Part shown: positions 17,580 through 25,286 of the stretch, one piece after another
Position numbering within the stretch: position 1 is the stretch's first letter
How the letters are laid out: each line of letters opens with the position of its first letter
Source of the DNA: Lawsonibacter celer
GTDB lineage: Bacteria; Bacillota; Clostridia; Oscillospirales; Oscillospiraceae
Length of the DNA: 64,000 bases
Reading direction: 5' to 3'
Assembly (NCBI RefSeq): GCF_014281125.1
Contig: NZ_JACOEA010000004.1
Span: 124,001 to 188,000 of the forward strand
Notes under the pieces: model-generated
Told to the model about the DNA's origin: nothing
The model's input: the letters and a program-made list of their open reading frames with translations, nothing else
Databases searched by the model: none
Position numbers and translations under genes: made by a program

Positions 17580-19094
17580 ATGGCCTTTTTGGAAATGAAG
17601 CATGTCTCCAAGTATTTCGGCAGCGTGGCCGCCAACGTGGACGTGAACCTCTCCGTGGAGAAGGGGGAGATCCACGCCCTGCTGGGGGAGAACGGCGCGG
17701 GCAAGTCCACCCTGATGAACATCCTCTACGGCATGTACGCCCATTCGGAGGGGGAGATCTGGCTCAATGGGCAGCCGGTGCGCATCAAGGACCCCAAGGA
17801 CGCCATTGCCAAGGGCATCGGCATGGTGCACCAGCACTTCATGCTCATACCCGCCCTGTCCGTCATTGAGAACGTGGTGCTGGGCCTGAAGGAAAACAAG
17901 GCGGTGCTGGACCTGAAGGCGGCGGCCCGGGAGTTTTCCCAGATGGCCGAGCGCTTCGGCATGGAGCTGGACCCCTGGGCCAAGGTGGAGACCCTCTCCG
18001 TGGGCGCCCAGCAGCGGGTGGAGATTCTGAAGGCCCTTTACCGCAAGGCCTCCCTGCTGATTCTGGACGAGCCCACCGCCGTTCTCACCCCCCAGGAGGT
18101 GAAGGGGCTGTTCCACATGCTCCGCCAGCTCACCGCCGAGGGGCTGACCATTATCTTCATTACCCATAAGCTCAACGAGATTATGGAGGTGTGCGACCGC
18201 TGTACCATTCTGCGCCTGGGCCGGGTGGTCAGGACCACTGCGATTTCTGACATCCAGGATAAGCAGGAGCTGGCCGCCCTCATGGTAGGTTCCCAGGTGG
18301 AGCTGCTCACTCAGAAGCCGCCCGCCCATCCGGGAGACGAGGTGCTCCGGGTGGAGGACCTGTCCTATGTGGACAAGCGGGGGATCAGGGCGCTGGACCA
18401 GATGAGCTTTTCCCTCCGGGGCGGAGAGATCCTGGGCGTGTGCGGCGTGGACGGCAACGGCCAGTCCGAGCTGGTGCGCTGTATCACCGGCCTGCTCAAG
18501 CCCGCCTCCGGCTCGGTCCGGGTGTGCGGCGCCGACTGTACCGGGGCCGACCCCAGGATGATCCTGGGGCAGGGGGTGTCCCACATCCCGGAGGACCGGC
18601 ATAAGATGGGCATGATCCGTGAGATGACGGTCAATGAAAACCTGATCTTGATGTCCTATCGCACCCCGGAGTGCCAGAAAAGGGGCTTTTTAAAGTGGAA
18701 GGACATCCGCGCCCACAGTCAGGCGCTGTGTGAACAGTATAACATCAAGACTCCGAGCGTTCTGGAGCGGTCCGGCAATCTGTCCGGCGGCAACCAGCAG
18801 AAGATGGTGGTGGGCCGCGAACTGGACCGCAGACCCAGGCTGTTGATCGCCATGCACCCGGACCGAGGCCTGGACATCGGCGCCACCAAGTACATCCAGC
18901 GACAGATCGTGGCGGCCAGCCAGGCGGGGGCCGGCGTGCTGCTGGTGTCCACGGAGCTGGACGAGATACTGGAGCTCTCCGACCGCATTCTGGTGGTCTT
19001 TGAGGGCCGCATGATGGGCATCCTGGACCGGAGCGAGGCCACGGCGGAGCGCCTGGGCCTGATGATGGCGGGTGCCCGGCAGAGCGCAGGTTAG
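17580..19094 (+). CDS. ABC transporter ATP-binding protein (nucleoside/sugar type, two NBDs)
   Basis: A 504-residue cytoplasmic ATPase with two fused nucleotide-binding domains. NBD1 has Walker A GENGAGKST, signature LSVGAQQRVEI and Walker B LLILDEPTAVLTPQE. NBD2 has a degenerate P-loop (GVDGNGQSE), signature LSGGNQQKMVVGREL and Walker B LLIAMHPDRGLDIGA. Asymmetric NBDs are normal for this subfamily. It lies 13 bp downstream of the second permease, preceded by AAGGGAGGA, and energises import. Confidence 0.93.
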   Translation: MAFLEMKHVSKYFGSVAANVDVNLSVEKGEIHALLGENGAGKSTLMNILYGMYAHSEGEIWLNGQPVRIKDPKDAIAKGIGMVHQHFMLIPALSVIENVVLGLKENKAVLDLKAAAREFSQMAERFGMELDPWAKVETLSVGAQQRVEILKALYRKASLLILDEPTAVLTPQEVKGLFHMLRQLTAEGLTIIFITHKLNEIMEVCDRCTILRLGRVVRTTAISDIQDKQELAALMVGSQVELLTQKPPAHPGDEVLRVEDLSYVDKRGIRALDQMSFSLRGGEILGVCGVDGNGQSELVRCITGLLKPASGSVRVCGADCTGADPRMILGQGVSHIPEDRHKMGMIREMTVNENLILMSYRTPECQKRGFLKWKDIRAHSQALCEQYNIKTPSVLERSGNLSGGNQQKMVVGRELDRRPRLLIAMHPDRGLDIGATKYIQRQIVAASQAGAGVLLVSTELDEILELSDRILVVFEGRMMGILDRSEATAERLGLMMAGARQSAG

Positions 19095-19105
19095 GAGGGA
19101 AGAAC

Positions 19106-20086
19106 ATGCTCCGTGGCTTCCAGGGGGAAAAGACGGCCCGGGCGGGCGGAGGGGCGGTCCTGCTGGGCCTTCTGTCCTCGGTGTTTTTTTCCGTTACCTA
19201 TGTGCTCAATAACTTGATGGCCGACGCGGGCGGAAGCTGGCTTTGGAGCGCCAGCCTGCGCTTTCTGATCATGTTCCCCATTCTGCTGCTTCTGGTCCTC
19301 CTCCGGGGGACCCTCGGGCGCACCCTGGCGGCGATCCGTCGTGCCCCGGGGCGCTGGATGGTGTGGAGCACCGTGGGCTTCGGTCTGTTCTATGCGCCCC
19401 TCACCTTTGCCTCGGCCTATGGGCCCTCCTGGCTGGTGGCGGGGACCTTTCAGTTCACCATCTTTGCCGGCGCCTTGCTCACCCCTCTGTTCTGGACCGT
19501 GCGGGATACCCCGGCGGGGCCCCTGCGTCAGCGGGGAAAAGTCCCCGTCCGGCTCTTCCCGGCCTTTGCCGTCATCCTGGCGGGGGTGTTCCTGCTCCAG
19601 GTGGACCATTTCCAAAAGACGGACCCCCTTACCGTGGTGCTCTTTGCCATTCCGGTGCTGGTATCCGCCTTTGCCTATCCCCTGGGCAACCGGAAGATGA
19701 TGGAGCTGTGCGGCGGAGAGCTGGGTGTGATCGAGCGGGTGTTCGGCATGGATCTGTGCTCGCTGCCCTTTTTCCTGGTGCTGGCCGCCGCGGCAGGCGC
19801 GACGGCGGGCGCGCCGTCGCTCGGGCAGCTGCTTCAGTCCGCGGTGGTGGCTCTCTCCTCCGGTATTGTAGCGACCCTGGTGTTTTTTTATGCCACCCAG
19901 CTGGTGAGGGAGAACCCGCAGCAGCTGGCCCTGGTGGAGTCCACCCAGTGCGGCGAGGTAGTGTTCTCCCTGCTGGGGGGGATCCTACTGCTGCACAATG
20001 CCCTGCCCAGCCCGGTGGCGGCGCTGGGCCTGGTGCTCATTGTGGCCGGTATGGCGGCCAACAGTCTGCTCAGCGCGAAAAGATAA
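19106..20086 (+). CDS. EmrE-like drug/metabolite exporter (DMT superfamily)
   Basis: A 326-residue membrane protein with about ten hydrophobic helices in two EamA-like halves, matching the 'multidrug resistance efflux transporter' family. N-terminal SSVFFSVTYVLNNLMADAGG and C-terminal QLALVESTQCGEVVFSLLGG are typical. It starts 11 bp after the ABC ATPase with TTAGGAGGGA, so it is probably the last gene of the nucleoside transport operon. An exporter in an import operon suggests product or drug efflux; the substrate cannot be told from sequence. Confidence 0.85.
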   Translation: MLRGFQGEKTARAGGGAVLLGLLSSVFFSVTYVLNNLMADAGGSWLWSASLRFLIMFPILLLLVLLRGTLGRTLAAIRRAPGRWMVWSTVGFGLFYAPLTFASAYGPSWLVAGTFQFTIFAGALLTPLFWTVRDTPAGPLRQRGKVPVRLFPAFAVILAGVFLLQVDHFQKTDPLTVVLFAIPVLVSAFAYPLGNRKMMELCGGELGVIERVFGMDLCSLPFFLVLAAAAGATAGAPSLGQLLQSAVVALSSGIVATLVFFYATQLVRENPQQLALVESTQCGEVVFSLLGGILLLHNALPSPVAALGLVLIVAGMAANSLLSAKR

Positions 20087-20093
20087 GGCATGA

Positions 20094-20130
20094 AACGGCC
20101 GTCCCTCACCAACCGGCGGGGCGGCCGTTC
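20094..20130 (+). terminator. Probable terminator after the exporter
   Basis: An 8-bp stem AACGGCCG (20094-20101 / 20122-20129) with a 20-base loop, followed by CCCTTTGATAAAAA. The U tract is weak, so efficiency is uncertain. Confidence 0.5.
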
Positions 20131-20155
20131 CCTTTGATAAAAATCAAAAAGCCTA

Positions 20156-20184
20156 TTCCCAAATGGCCGGCCAGGTGAGATAAT
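20156..20184 (+). promoter_or_regulatory. Promoter of fbp
   Basis: TTCCCA (20156-20161), 17 bp, GATAAT (20179-20184), about 30 bp before the start codon. -10 matches 5/6, -35 4/6. Confidence 0.5.
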
Positions 20185-20220
20185 AGGGTATCACCATTGG
20201 ACGCAAGGAGGAGGCGCGTT

Positions 20221-22212
20221 ATGAAGCAAGCAAAAGCCTATCGTCCGGAAAACCTGCACTACCTGAAGATGCTGGCCCGGCAGTACCCCACCGTACAGGC
20301 CGCCAGCACGGAAATCATCAATCTGCAGGCCATCCTCAACCTGCCCAAGGGCACGGAGCACTTTGTCTCCGATGTGCACGGGGAGTACGAGGCGTTCCTG
20401 CACATCCTCAACTCCGCCTCCGGCGTGGTGCGGGAGAAGCTGGACGATTTGTTCAGCACCAGCGTCTCCCGGGCCGAGCTGGACCAGCTGGCCACCCTCA
20501 TCTACTACCCCAAGGAGAAGCTGGAGGAGATCAGTCGGGAGCGGGAGGACATGCGGGAGTTCTACCGTATCACCTTCCACCGCCTGATCGAGGTGTGCCG
20601 TTTGGTGAGCACCAAGTACACCCGCTCCAAGGTGCGCAAAGCCATGCCGCCAGAGTATGCCTACATCATTGACGAGCTGATCCACACCCACTATGAGGAC
20701 GGCGACAAGCGGGACTACTACGAGAACATCATCTCCACCATCATCGACATCGACCGGGCCCCCAATTTCCTGGTGCAGCTGTGCGAGCTCATCAAGCGCC
20801 TGGCGGTGGACCACCTGCACCTGGTGGGGGACATCTTTGACCGCGGGCCGGGCGCGGATGTGATTCTGGACTCCCTGATGGCCTACCACAGCGTGGATAT
20901 CCAGTGGGGCAACCACGACATTTTGTGGATGGGCGCGGCCTCGGGTTCCCGCACCCTGGTGGCCACGGTGCTGGCCAACTCCCTGCGCTACAACAATCTG
21001 GACGTGATCGAGACCGGCTACGGCATCTCCCTGCGGCCCCTGTCCATCTTCGCCAACGAGGTCTATAAGGACTGCGATGTGCGCCAGTTCGCCGTGAAGT
21101 TCTCCAACGGGGACGAGGGGCGCTATACCGAGAAGGATAAGCTTCTGGCCGCCCGGATGCACAAGGCCATCACCATGATCCTCTTCAAGCTGGAGGGACA
21201 GAAGATCCTGCGAAATCCCGCATTCGGCATGGAGGACCGGCTGCTGCTGGACAAGGTGGACTACGAAAACAAATGCGTGAGCGTGGACGGGGTGACCCAC
21301 CCTCTGCTGGACACAGATTTCCCTACCGTGGACCCCAAGGACCCCTACACCCTCACCGAGGAGGAGAGCGTGCTCATCGACCAGCTTACCCGCTCCTTCC
21401 GCCACAGTGAGAAGCTCCAGCGCCATGTGCGCTTCCTCTACTCCAAGGGCAGCGTCTACAAGGTGTACAACGGCAACCTGCTCTTCCACGGCTGCGTTCC
21501 CATGACGGAGGACGGCCAGCTGCTGGAGTTCTCCGTGGGCGGCAAAAAACTCTCCGGAAAGGCCTTCCTGGACTATGCGGACCTGACCGCCCGCCGGGCC
21601 TATTACAGCAAACCGGGCACCGCCGAGCGGGAGCACGGGATGGATTTTCTGTGGTTCCTGTGGGCCGGGCGCAACAGCCCCATCTTCGGCCGGGACAAGA
21701 TGACCACCTTTGAGCGCCGCTTTATCGAGGACGAGGCGGTCTGGACTGAGCCCAAGAACGCCTATTACCGCCTGTACAACGACCCTGTGGTGTGTGACGC
21801 ACTGCTGAAGGAGTTTGGTCTGGAGGGCCCTCACTGCCACATCATCAACGGACATATGCCCGTCAAATCCAAGAAGGGGGAGAGCCCCCTGAAGGCGGGG
21901 GGCAAGCTGCTGGTCATTGACGGGGGCTTCTGCAAGGCGTACCAAAAGACCACCGGCATCGCCGGCTATACCCTGATCTACAATTCTGCCTGCTTCCGGC
22001 TGGTCTCCCACGAGCCCTTTGTGGGGCGGGCCAACGCCATCCGGGAGAACCAGGACATCGCCTCCACCTCCGTGGTGTTTGAGCGGCTGGAGGCCCGCAT
22101 GAAGATCGCAGGCACCGATGTGGGCCGGCAGCTACAGGAGCAGATTGACGACCTGATGGCCCTGCTCTCCGCCTACCGCAGCGGCGAGATCGTGGAGGAT
22201 CACAAGCACTGA
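20221..22212 (+). CDS. fbp: Class III fructose-1,6-bisphosphatase
   Basis: A 663-residue gluconeogenic enzyme that hydrolyses fructose-1,6-bisphosphate to fructose-6-phosphate. This large calcineurin-like class is typical of Firmicutes. Metallophosphoesterase motifs are visible: SDVHGEYEAF (GDxHG-like), LVGDIFDRGPG (GDxxDRG) and WGNHDILWMG (GNHD/E), with later HIINGHMPVK and VIDGGFCKAY. The ATG at 20221 follows AAGGAGGAGGCG; an in-frame TTG 24 bp earlier would translate the ribosome site itself and was rejected. It may share its message with the DUF4317 gene 27 bp downstream. Confidence 0.96.
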   Translation: MKQAKAYRPENLHYLKMLARQYPTVQAASTEIINLQAILNLPKGTEHFVSDVHGEYEAFLHILNSASGVVREKLDDLFSTSVSRAELDQLATLIYYPKEKLEEISREREDMREFYRITFHRLIEVCRLVSTKYTRSKVRKAMPPEYAYIIDELIHTHYEDGDKRDYYENIISTIIDIDRAPNFLVQLCELIKRLAVDHLHLVGDIFDRGPGADVILDSLMAYHSVDIQWGNHDILWMGAASGSRTLVATVLANSLRYNNLDVIETGYGISLRPLSIFANEVYKDCDVRQFAVKFSNGDEGRYTEKDKLLAARMHKAITMILFKLEGQKILRNPAFGMEDRLLLDKVDYENKCVSVDGVTHPLLDTDFPTVDPKDPYTLTEEESVLIDQLTRSFRHSEKLQRHVRFLYSKGSVYKVYNGNLLFHGCVPMTEDGQLLEFSVGGKKLSGKAFLDYADLTARRAYYSKPGTAEREHGMDFLWFLWAGRNSPIFGRDKMTTFERRFIEDEAVWTEPKNAYYRLYNDPVVCDALLKEFGLEGPHCHIINGHMPVKSKKGESPLKAGGKLLVIDGGFCKAYQKTTGIAGYTLIYNSACFRLVSHEPFVGRANAIRENQDIASTSVVFERLEARMKIAGTDVGRQLQEQIDDLMALLSAYRSGEIVEDHKH

Positions 22213-22239
22213 TTTACATTTGATGCAAGGAAGGAACCC

Positions 22240-23370
22240 ATGACCGAGAGAGAAATCGCAGAACTCCGCCGGCGCTTCCGGCCGGACCGGAGCAGTATCA
22301 CCCATGTACACGGATGCTATGTCAATGAAAGCCGGGAGATTGTGGCACGGTTCGATCAATCCCTGGCCCTGATGACCCAGGGGGAGAGCGAAAGTCTGCT
22401 GGGCATCCTCAAGCGCACCCTGTCCGGCACCCTGGGCAGACAGCTGCTGGACATCGAATTCGCCACCCGGCAGGTGGCGGAGGGGGAGGAGCACAGAATC
22501 CTGATGGCCCTGCGGGATTCCCGCCTGCAGGATTCGGAGAAGGTGGAGGCCTTTTTCCACACGATCATCGCCGCCCTCTCCCTGGAGGGCAACTACATGA
22601 TTCTGCTGGCCCACGACGCCTATGACGTGCCCTACCGGGCCAAGGACGGCGCGGATCAGCAGGACGCCTCCAGCGAGGTGTACTCCTATCTCCTGTGCAG
22701 CATCTGCCCGGTGAAGCCCACCAAGCCGGCCCTGAGCTATTCCGCCCACGCCAATGAGTTTCGCCGCCTGCGGCAGGACTGGGTGGTCTCCCCGCCGGAG
22801 CTGGGCTTCCTGTTTCCGGCCTTTGACGAGCGCAGTACAAATCTGTACAACGCCCTGTACTACAGCCGGGACCCGGGGGAGAGTCATCCGGACTTTGTGG
22901 AGGCGGTGTTCCGCACGCCGGTGCCCATGCCGGCGGATACCCAGAGGGAGACATTCAAGAGCGTGCTGGGGGAGGCCCTCAGCGAGGACTGCAATTATGA
23001 GGTGGTGCAGGCGGTACATGACCAGCTGTGCGGCCTGATCGCGGACCACAAGGCCAGCCGCGAGGAGGAGCCGCTGGTCATCACCAAGGGAGCGGTGAAG
23101 TGCGTGCTCCGGGCCGCCGGCGTGTCGGACAGCCGGATGAACGCCTTTGACGCCGGATATGACGAGGCCTTCGGGGAGGGAACCGCCCTGAGCCCCCGCA
23201 ATCTGGTGGATACCAGCCGCATGGAGGTGCGCACGCCGGATGTGACCATCAAGGTCAACCCGGAGCGCAGCGACCTGGTTAAGACCCGGGTCATCGACGG
23301 GGTGAAGTACATCCTCATCCGGGCGGACGACAGTGTGGAGGTGGACGGCGTGTCCATCCGTATCGGGTGA
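22240..23370 (+). CDS. DUF4317 family protein
   Basis: 376 residues, cytoplasmic, no membrane segment. It matches the clostridial DUF4317 family: TEREIAELRRRFRPDRSSI and HVHGCYVNESREIVARFDQ at the N-terminus, YDVPYRAKDG and YSYLLCSICPVKPTKPALSY in the middle. Function unknown. It follows fbp by 27 bp with AAGGAAGG and overlaps the next gene by 4 bp, so it belongs to an fbp-DUF4317-dus unit. Confidence 0.88.
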   Translation: MTEREIAELRRRFRPDRSSITHVHGCYVNESREIVARFDQSLALMTQGESESLLGILKRTLSGTLGRQLLDIEFATRQVAEGEEHRILMALRDSRLQDSEKVEAFFHTIIAALSLEGNYMILLAHDAYDVPYRAKDGADQQDASSEVYSYLLCSICPVKPTKPALSYSAHANEFRRLRQDWVVSPPELGFLFPAFDERSTNLYNALYYSRDPGESHPDFVEAVFRTPVPMPADTQRETFKSVLGEALSEDCNYEVVQAVHDQLCGLIADHKASREEEPLVITKGAVKCVLRAAGVSDSRMNAFDAGYDEAFGEGTALSPRNLVDTSRMEVRTPDVTIKVNPERSDLVKTRVIDGVKYILIRADDSVEVDGVSIRIG

Positions 23371-24329
23371 GCATGCGCTGGGACTGCGCCCCCATGGAGG
23401 GGATCACCGGCGCACAATTCCGCCGGGTGCACAGCCGCTGCTTCGGCGGAGTGGGGCGGTATTACGCACCCTTTCTCTCCCCCACCCGGGACCACGTGTT
23501 TACCCGGCGGGAGCTGCGGGAGATCCTGCCCGAGCAAAACGGGGGCACGGATACGGTGCCCCAGCTGCTGACCAAAAATCCGGAGGATTTTCTCTGGGCC
23601 GCCGGGGAGCTGGCGGCCATGGGCTACCGGGAGGTCAACCTGAACCTGGGCTGCCCATCGGGCACCGTGACCGCCAAGGGCAAGGGGGCCGGAATGCTGG
23701 CCGACCCGGCGGGGCTGGAGCGCTTTTTGGACCGGATCTTTGCTGCCCCGCCCCTGGCCGTGTCGGTCAAGACCCGCTTGGGCATGCGGGATCCGGAGGA
23801 GTTCGGCCCCCTGCTGGAGCTCTTCTGCCGCTACCCCATCCGGGAGCTGATCCTCCACCCCCGGGTGCGGGAGGACTTTTACCGCCGCCCCGCCCGGAGA
23901 GAGGCCTTTGCCGCCGCCCTGCCCCGGTGCACCCTGCCGGTGTGCTACAACGGCGACCTGTTCACCGCCGGGCAGTGCGCCGCCTTTCAGGCGGAATACC
24001 CCGGGGTCGCCGGGGCGATGCTGGGCCGGGGGCTGATCGGGGACCCGGCCCTGGCCCGAAAGGCGTCGGGCGGACCGCCCGCGGGGCGGAGCGAGCTGGA
24101 GGATTTTCTGGAGCAGCTCTTTGACGAGTACGCCCGGGACTACGGCAGCGCCCATGCCGCCATGATGCGAATGAAGGAGCTGTGGTCCTATCTTCTGGGC
24201 CTCTTTGACGGGGCGGAGCGTCCGGGCAAGGCTCTGCGCAGGGCCCGGGACCCGGCGGAGTACCGGACTCAGGCGGCCGCCATTCTCCGCAGCGCCGGCC
24301 TGCGCACGGAGAGCCGGGGAATTTTTTAA
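23367..24329 (+). CDS. dus: tRNA-dihydrouridine synthase
   Basis: A 320-residue FMN enzyme reducing uridines in tRNA D-loops. The TIM barrel opens with CAPMEGITGAQFRR; the active-site cysteine is in NLNLGCPSGTVTAKGKGAGM, followed by VSVKTRLGM and LHPRVREDFY. Phosphate-binding residues are in CYNGD and MLGRGLIGDP. Which uridine position it modifies is unclear. A GTG start overlaps the DUF4317 stop (GTGA); an ATG two codons later is an alternative. Confidence 0.92.
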   Translation: MSMRWDCAPMEGITGAQFRRVHSRCFGGVGRYYAPFLSPTRDHVFTRRELREILPEQNGGTDTVPQLLTKNPEDFLWAAGELAAMGYREVNLNLGCPSGTVTAKGKGAGMLADPAGLERFLDRIFAAPPLAVSVKTRLGMRDPEEFGPLLELFCRYPIRELILHPRVREDFYRRPARREAFAAALPRCTLPVCYNGDLFTAGQCAAFQAEYPGVAGAMLGRGLIGDPALARKASGGPPAGRSELEDFLEQLFDEYARDYGSAHAAMMRMKELWSYLLGLFDGAERPGKALRRARDPAEYRTQAAAILRSAGLRTESRGIF

Positions 24330-24337
24330 AAGAGAAA

Positions 24338-24387
24338 AGAGCAGAAAGCGACCCCTTTGCCGCGGCAAAGGGGTCGCTTTCTGCTCT
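24338..24387. terminator. 23-bp perfect hairpin after dus
   Basis: Arms 24338-24360 and 24365-24387, loop CGCG, fully complementary. There is no T tract after the 3' arm (CTGGGTC), though the arms contain short T/A runs. A terminator or mRNA-end stabiliser. The next 96 bp before the amidase start hold only its AAGGAGG site. Confidence 0.65.
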
Positions 24388-24483
24388 GGGTCGGACAAAG
24401 TGGGGGCGCAGCCATGGAGGGCCTGTCACCGGCCGCCGGCGGGCACATAAGCTGAAAGTATCAACAACAAGGAGGAATCGCTG

Positions 24484-25209
24484 ATGAGCGACCGGAAGAT
24501 CGTCTGTCTGGATCCCGGCCACGGGCCGGATACGGTAAACGGCTCCCCGGATGGGAGCTACAAGGAGAGGGAGTTCACCTGGGACCTCTATCTCCGCCTG
24601 CGTGTGTTGCTGGAGGAGCAGGGGATCGCCGTGGTGGGTACCCGTGGGGAGGACGAGAAGCCGGGCCTGACAGACCGGGCGGAGGTTTCCAACAAAGCGG
24701 GGGCGGACCTTTTTGTCTCCCTGCATACCAATGCGGCCGGAAACGACGGCTGGTATGACCCCAAGGGCCTTATGATCTACACCAGCTCCGGCCCCATCAC
24801 CGCCCCGCGCAACCAGGCGGCCCTGGATATCCTGGCCCAGGCCCGGGCGGCGGGAATTGAGATCTGGGGGAGCGGCCTGGCCTATGAGGGCTATACGGTA
24901 CTCACCAAGACCGCTGCGCCGGCGGTGCTGATCGAATTTGGCTTCCACACCAACCGGGAAGAGGCGGAGTTGCTCAAGTCAGAGGCGTACCGGGACCGGC
25001 TGGCCCTGGCAGTGGCGAAGGGAGTCTGCGATTTCCTGGGGGTGACCTGGCAGGACACGGAGGAGCGGGAGGACACCCCGGCACCCTGGGCGGCCGAGGC
25101 GTGGGAGAAGGCCGTTCGCGCGGGTGTTCTGGACGGGACCCGGCCCTGGGCCCCCCTGACCCGGCAGGAGCTGGCCGTAGTCCTGGACCGGCTGGGCCTG
25201 CTGTCTTAA
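24484..25209 (+). CDS. N-acetylmuramoyl-L-alanine amidase with partial SLH tail
   Basis: A 241-residue Amidase_3 zinc enzyme cleaving the lactyl-Ala bond of peptidoglycan. Zn ligands: His in LDPGHGPDT, Glu in YKEREFTWDL, His in FVSLHTNAAG; catalytic Glu in VLIEFGFHTN. Residues about 200-241 (WAAEAWEKAVRAGVLDG, LTRQELAVVLDRLGLL) form roughly one SLH-like repeat. There is no signal peptide, as in phage-type endolysins. The start follows AAGGAGGAATCGCTG. Confidence 0.88.
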   Translation: MSDRKIVCLDPGHGPDTVNGSPDGSYKEREFTWDLYLRLRVLLEEQGIAVVGTRGEDEKPGLTDRAEVSNKAGADLFVSLHTNAAGNDGWYDPKGLMIYTSSGPITAPRNQAALDILAQARAAGIEIWGSGLAYEGYTVLTKTAAPAVLIEFGFHTNREEAELLKSEAYRDRLALAVAKGVCDFLGVTWQDTEEREDTPAPWAAEAWEKAVRAGVLDGTRPWAPLTRQELAVVLDRLGLLS

Positions 25210-25286
25210 ATTATTTACAAATGTTCAAGGAGTATTTAAGGTTTCTGTGGTAAGATGGGCCCATCTTGAGAAAGGATGTGACCCTG

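Noticed and set aside
20197..20220. TTG start 24 bp upstream of fbp
   Set aside because: It would translate the AAGGAGGAGG ribosome site; the ATG at 20221 is correctly spaced and matches the family N-terminus.
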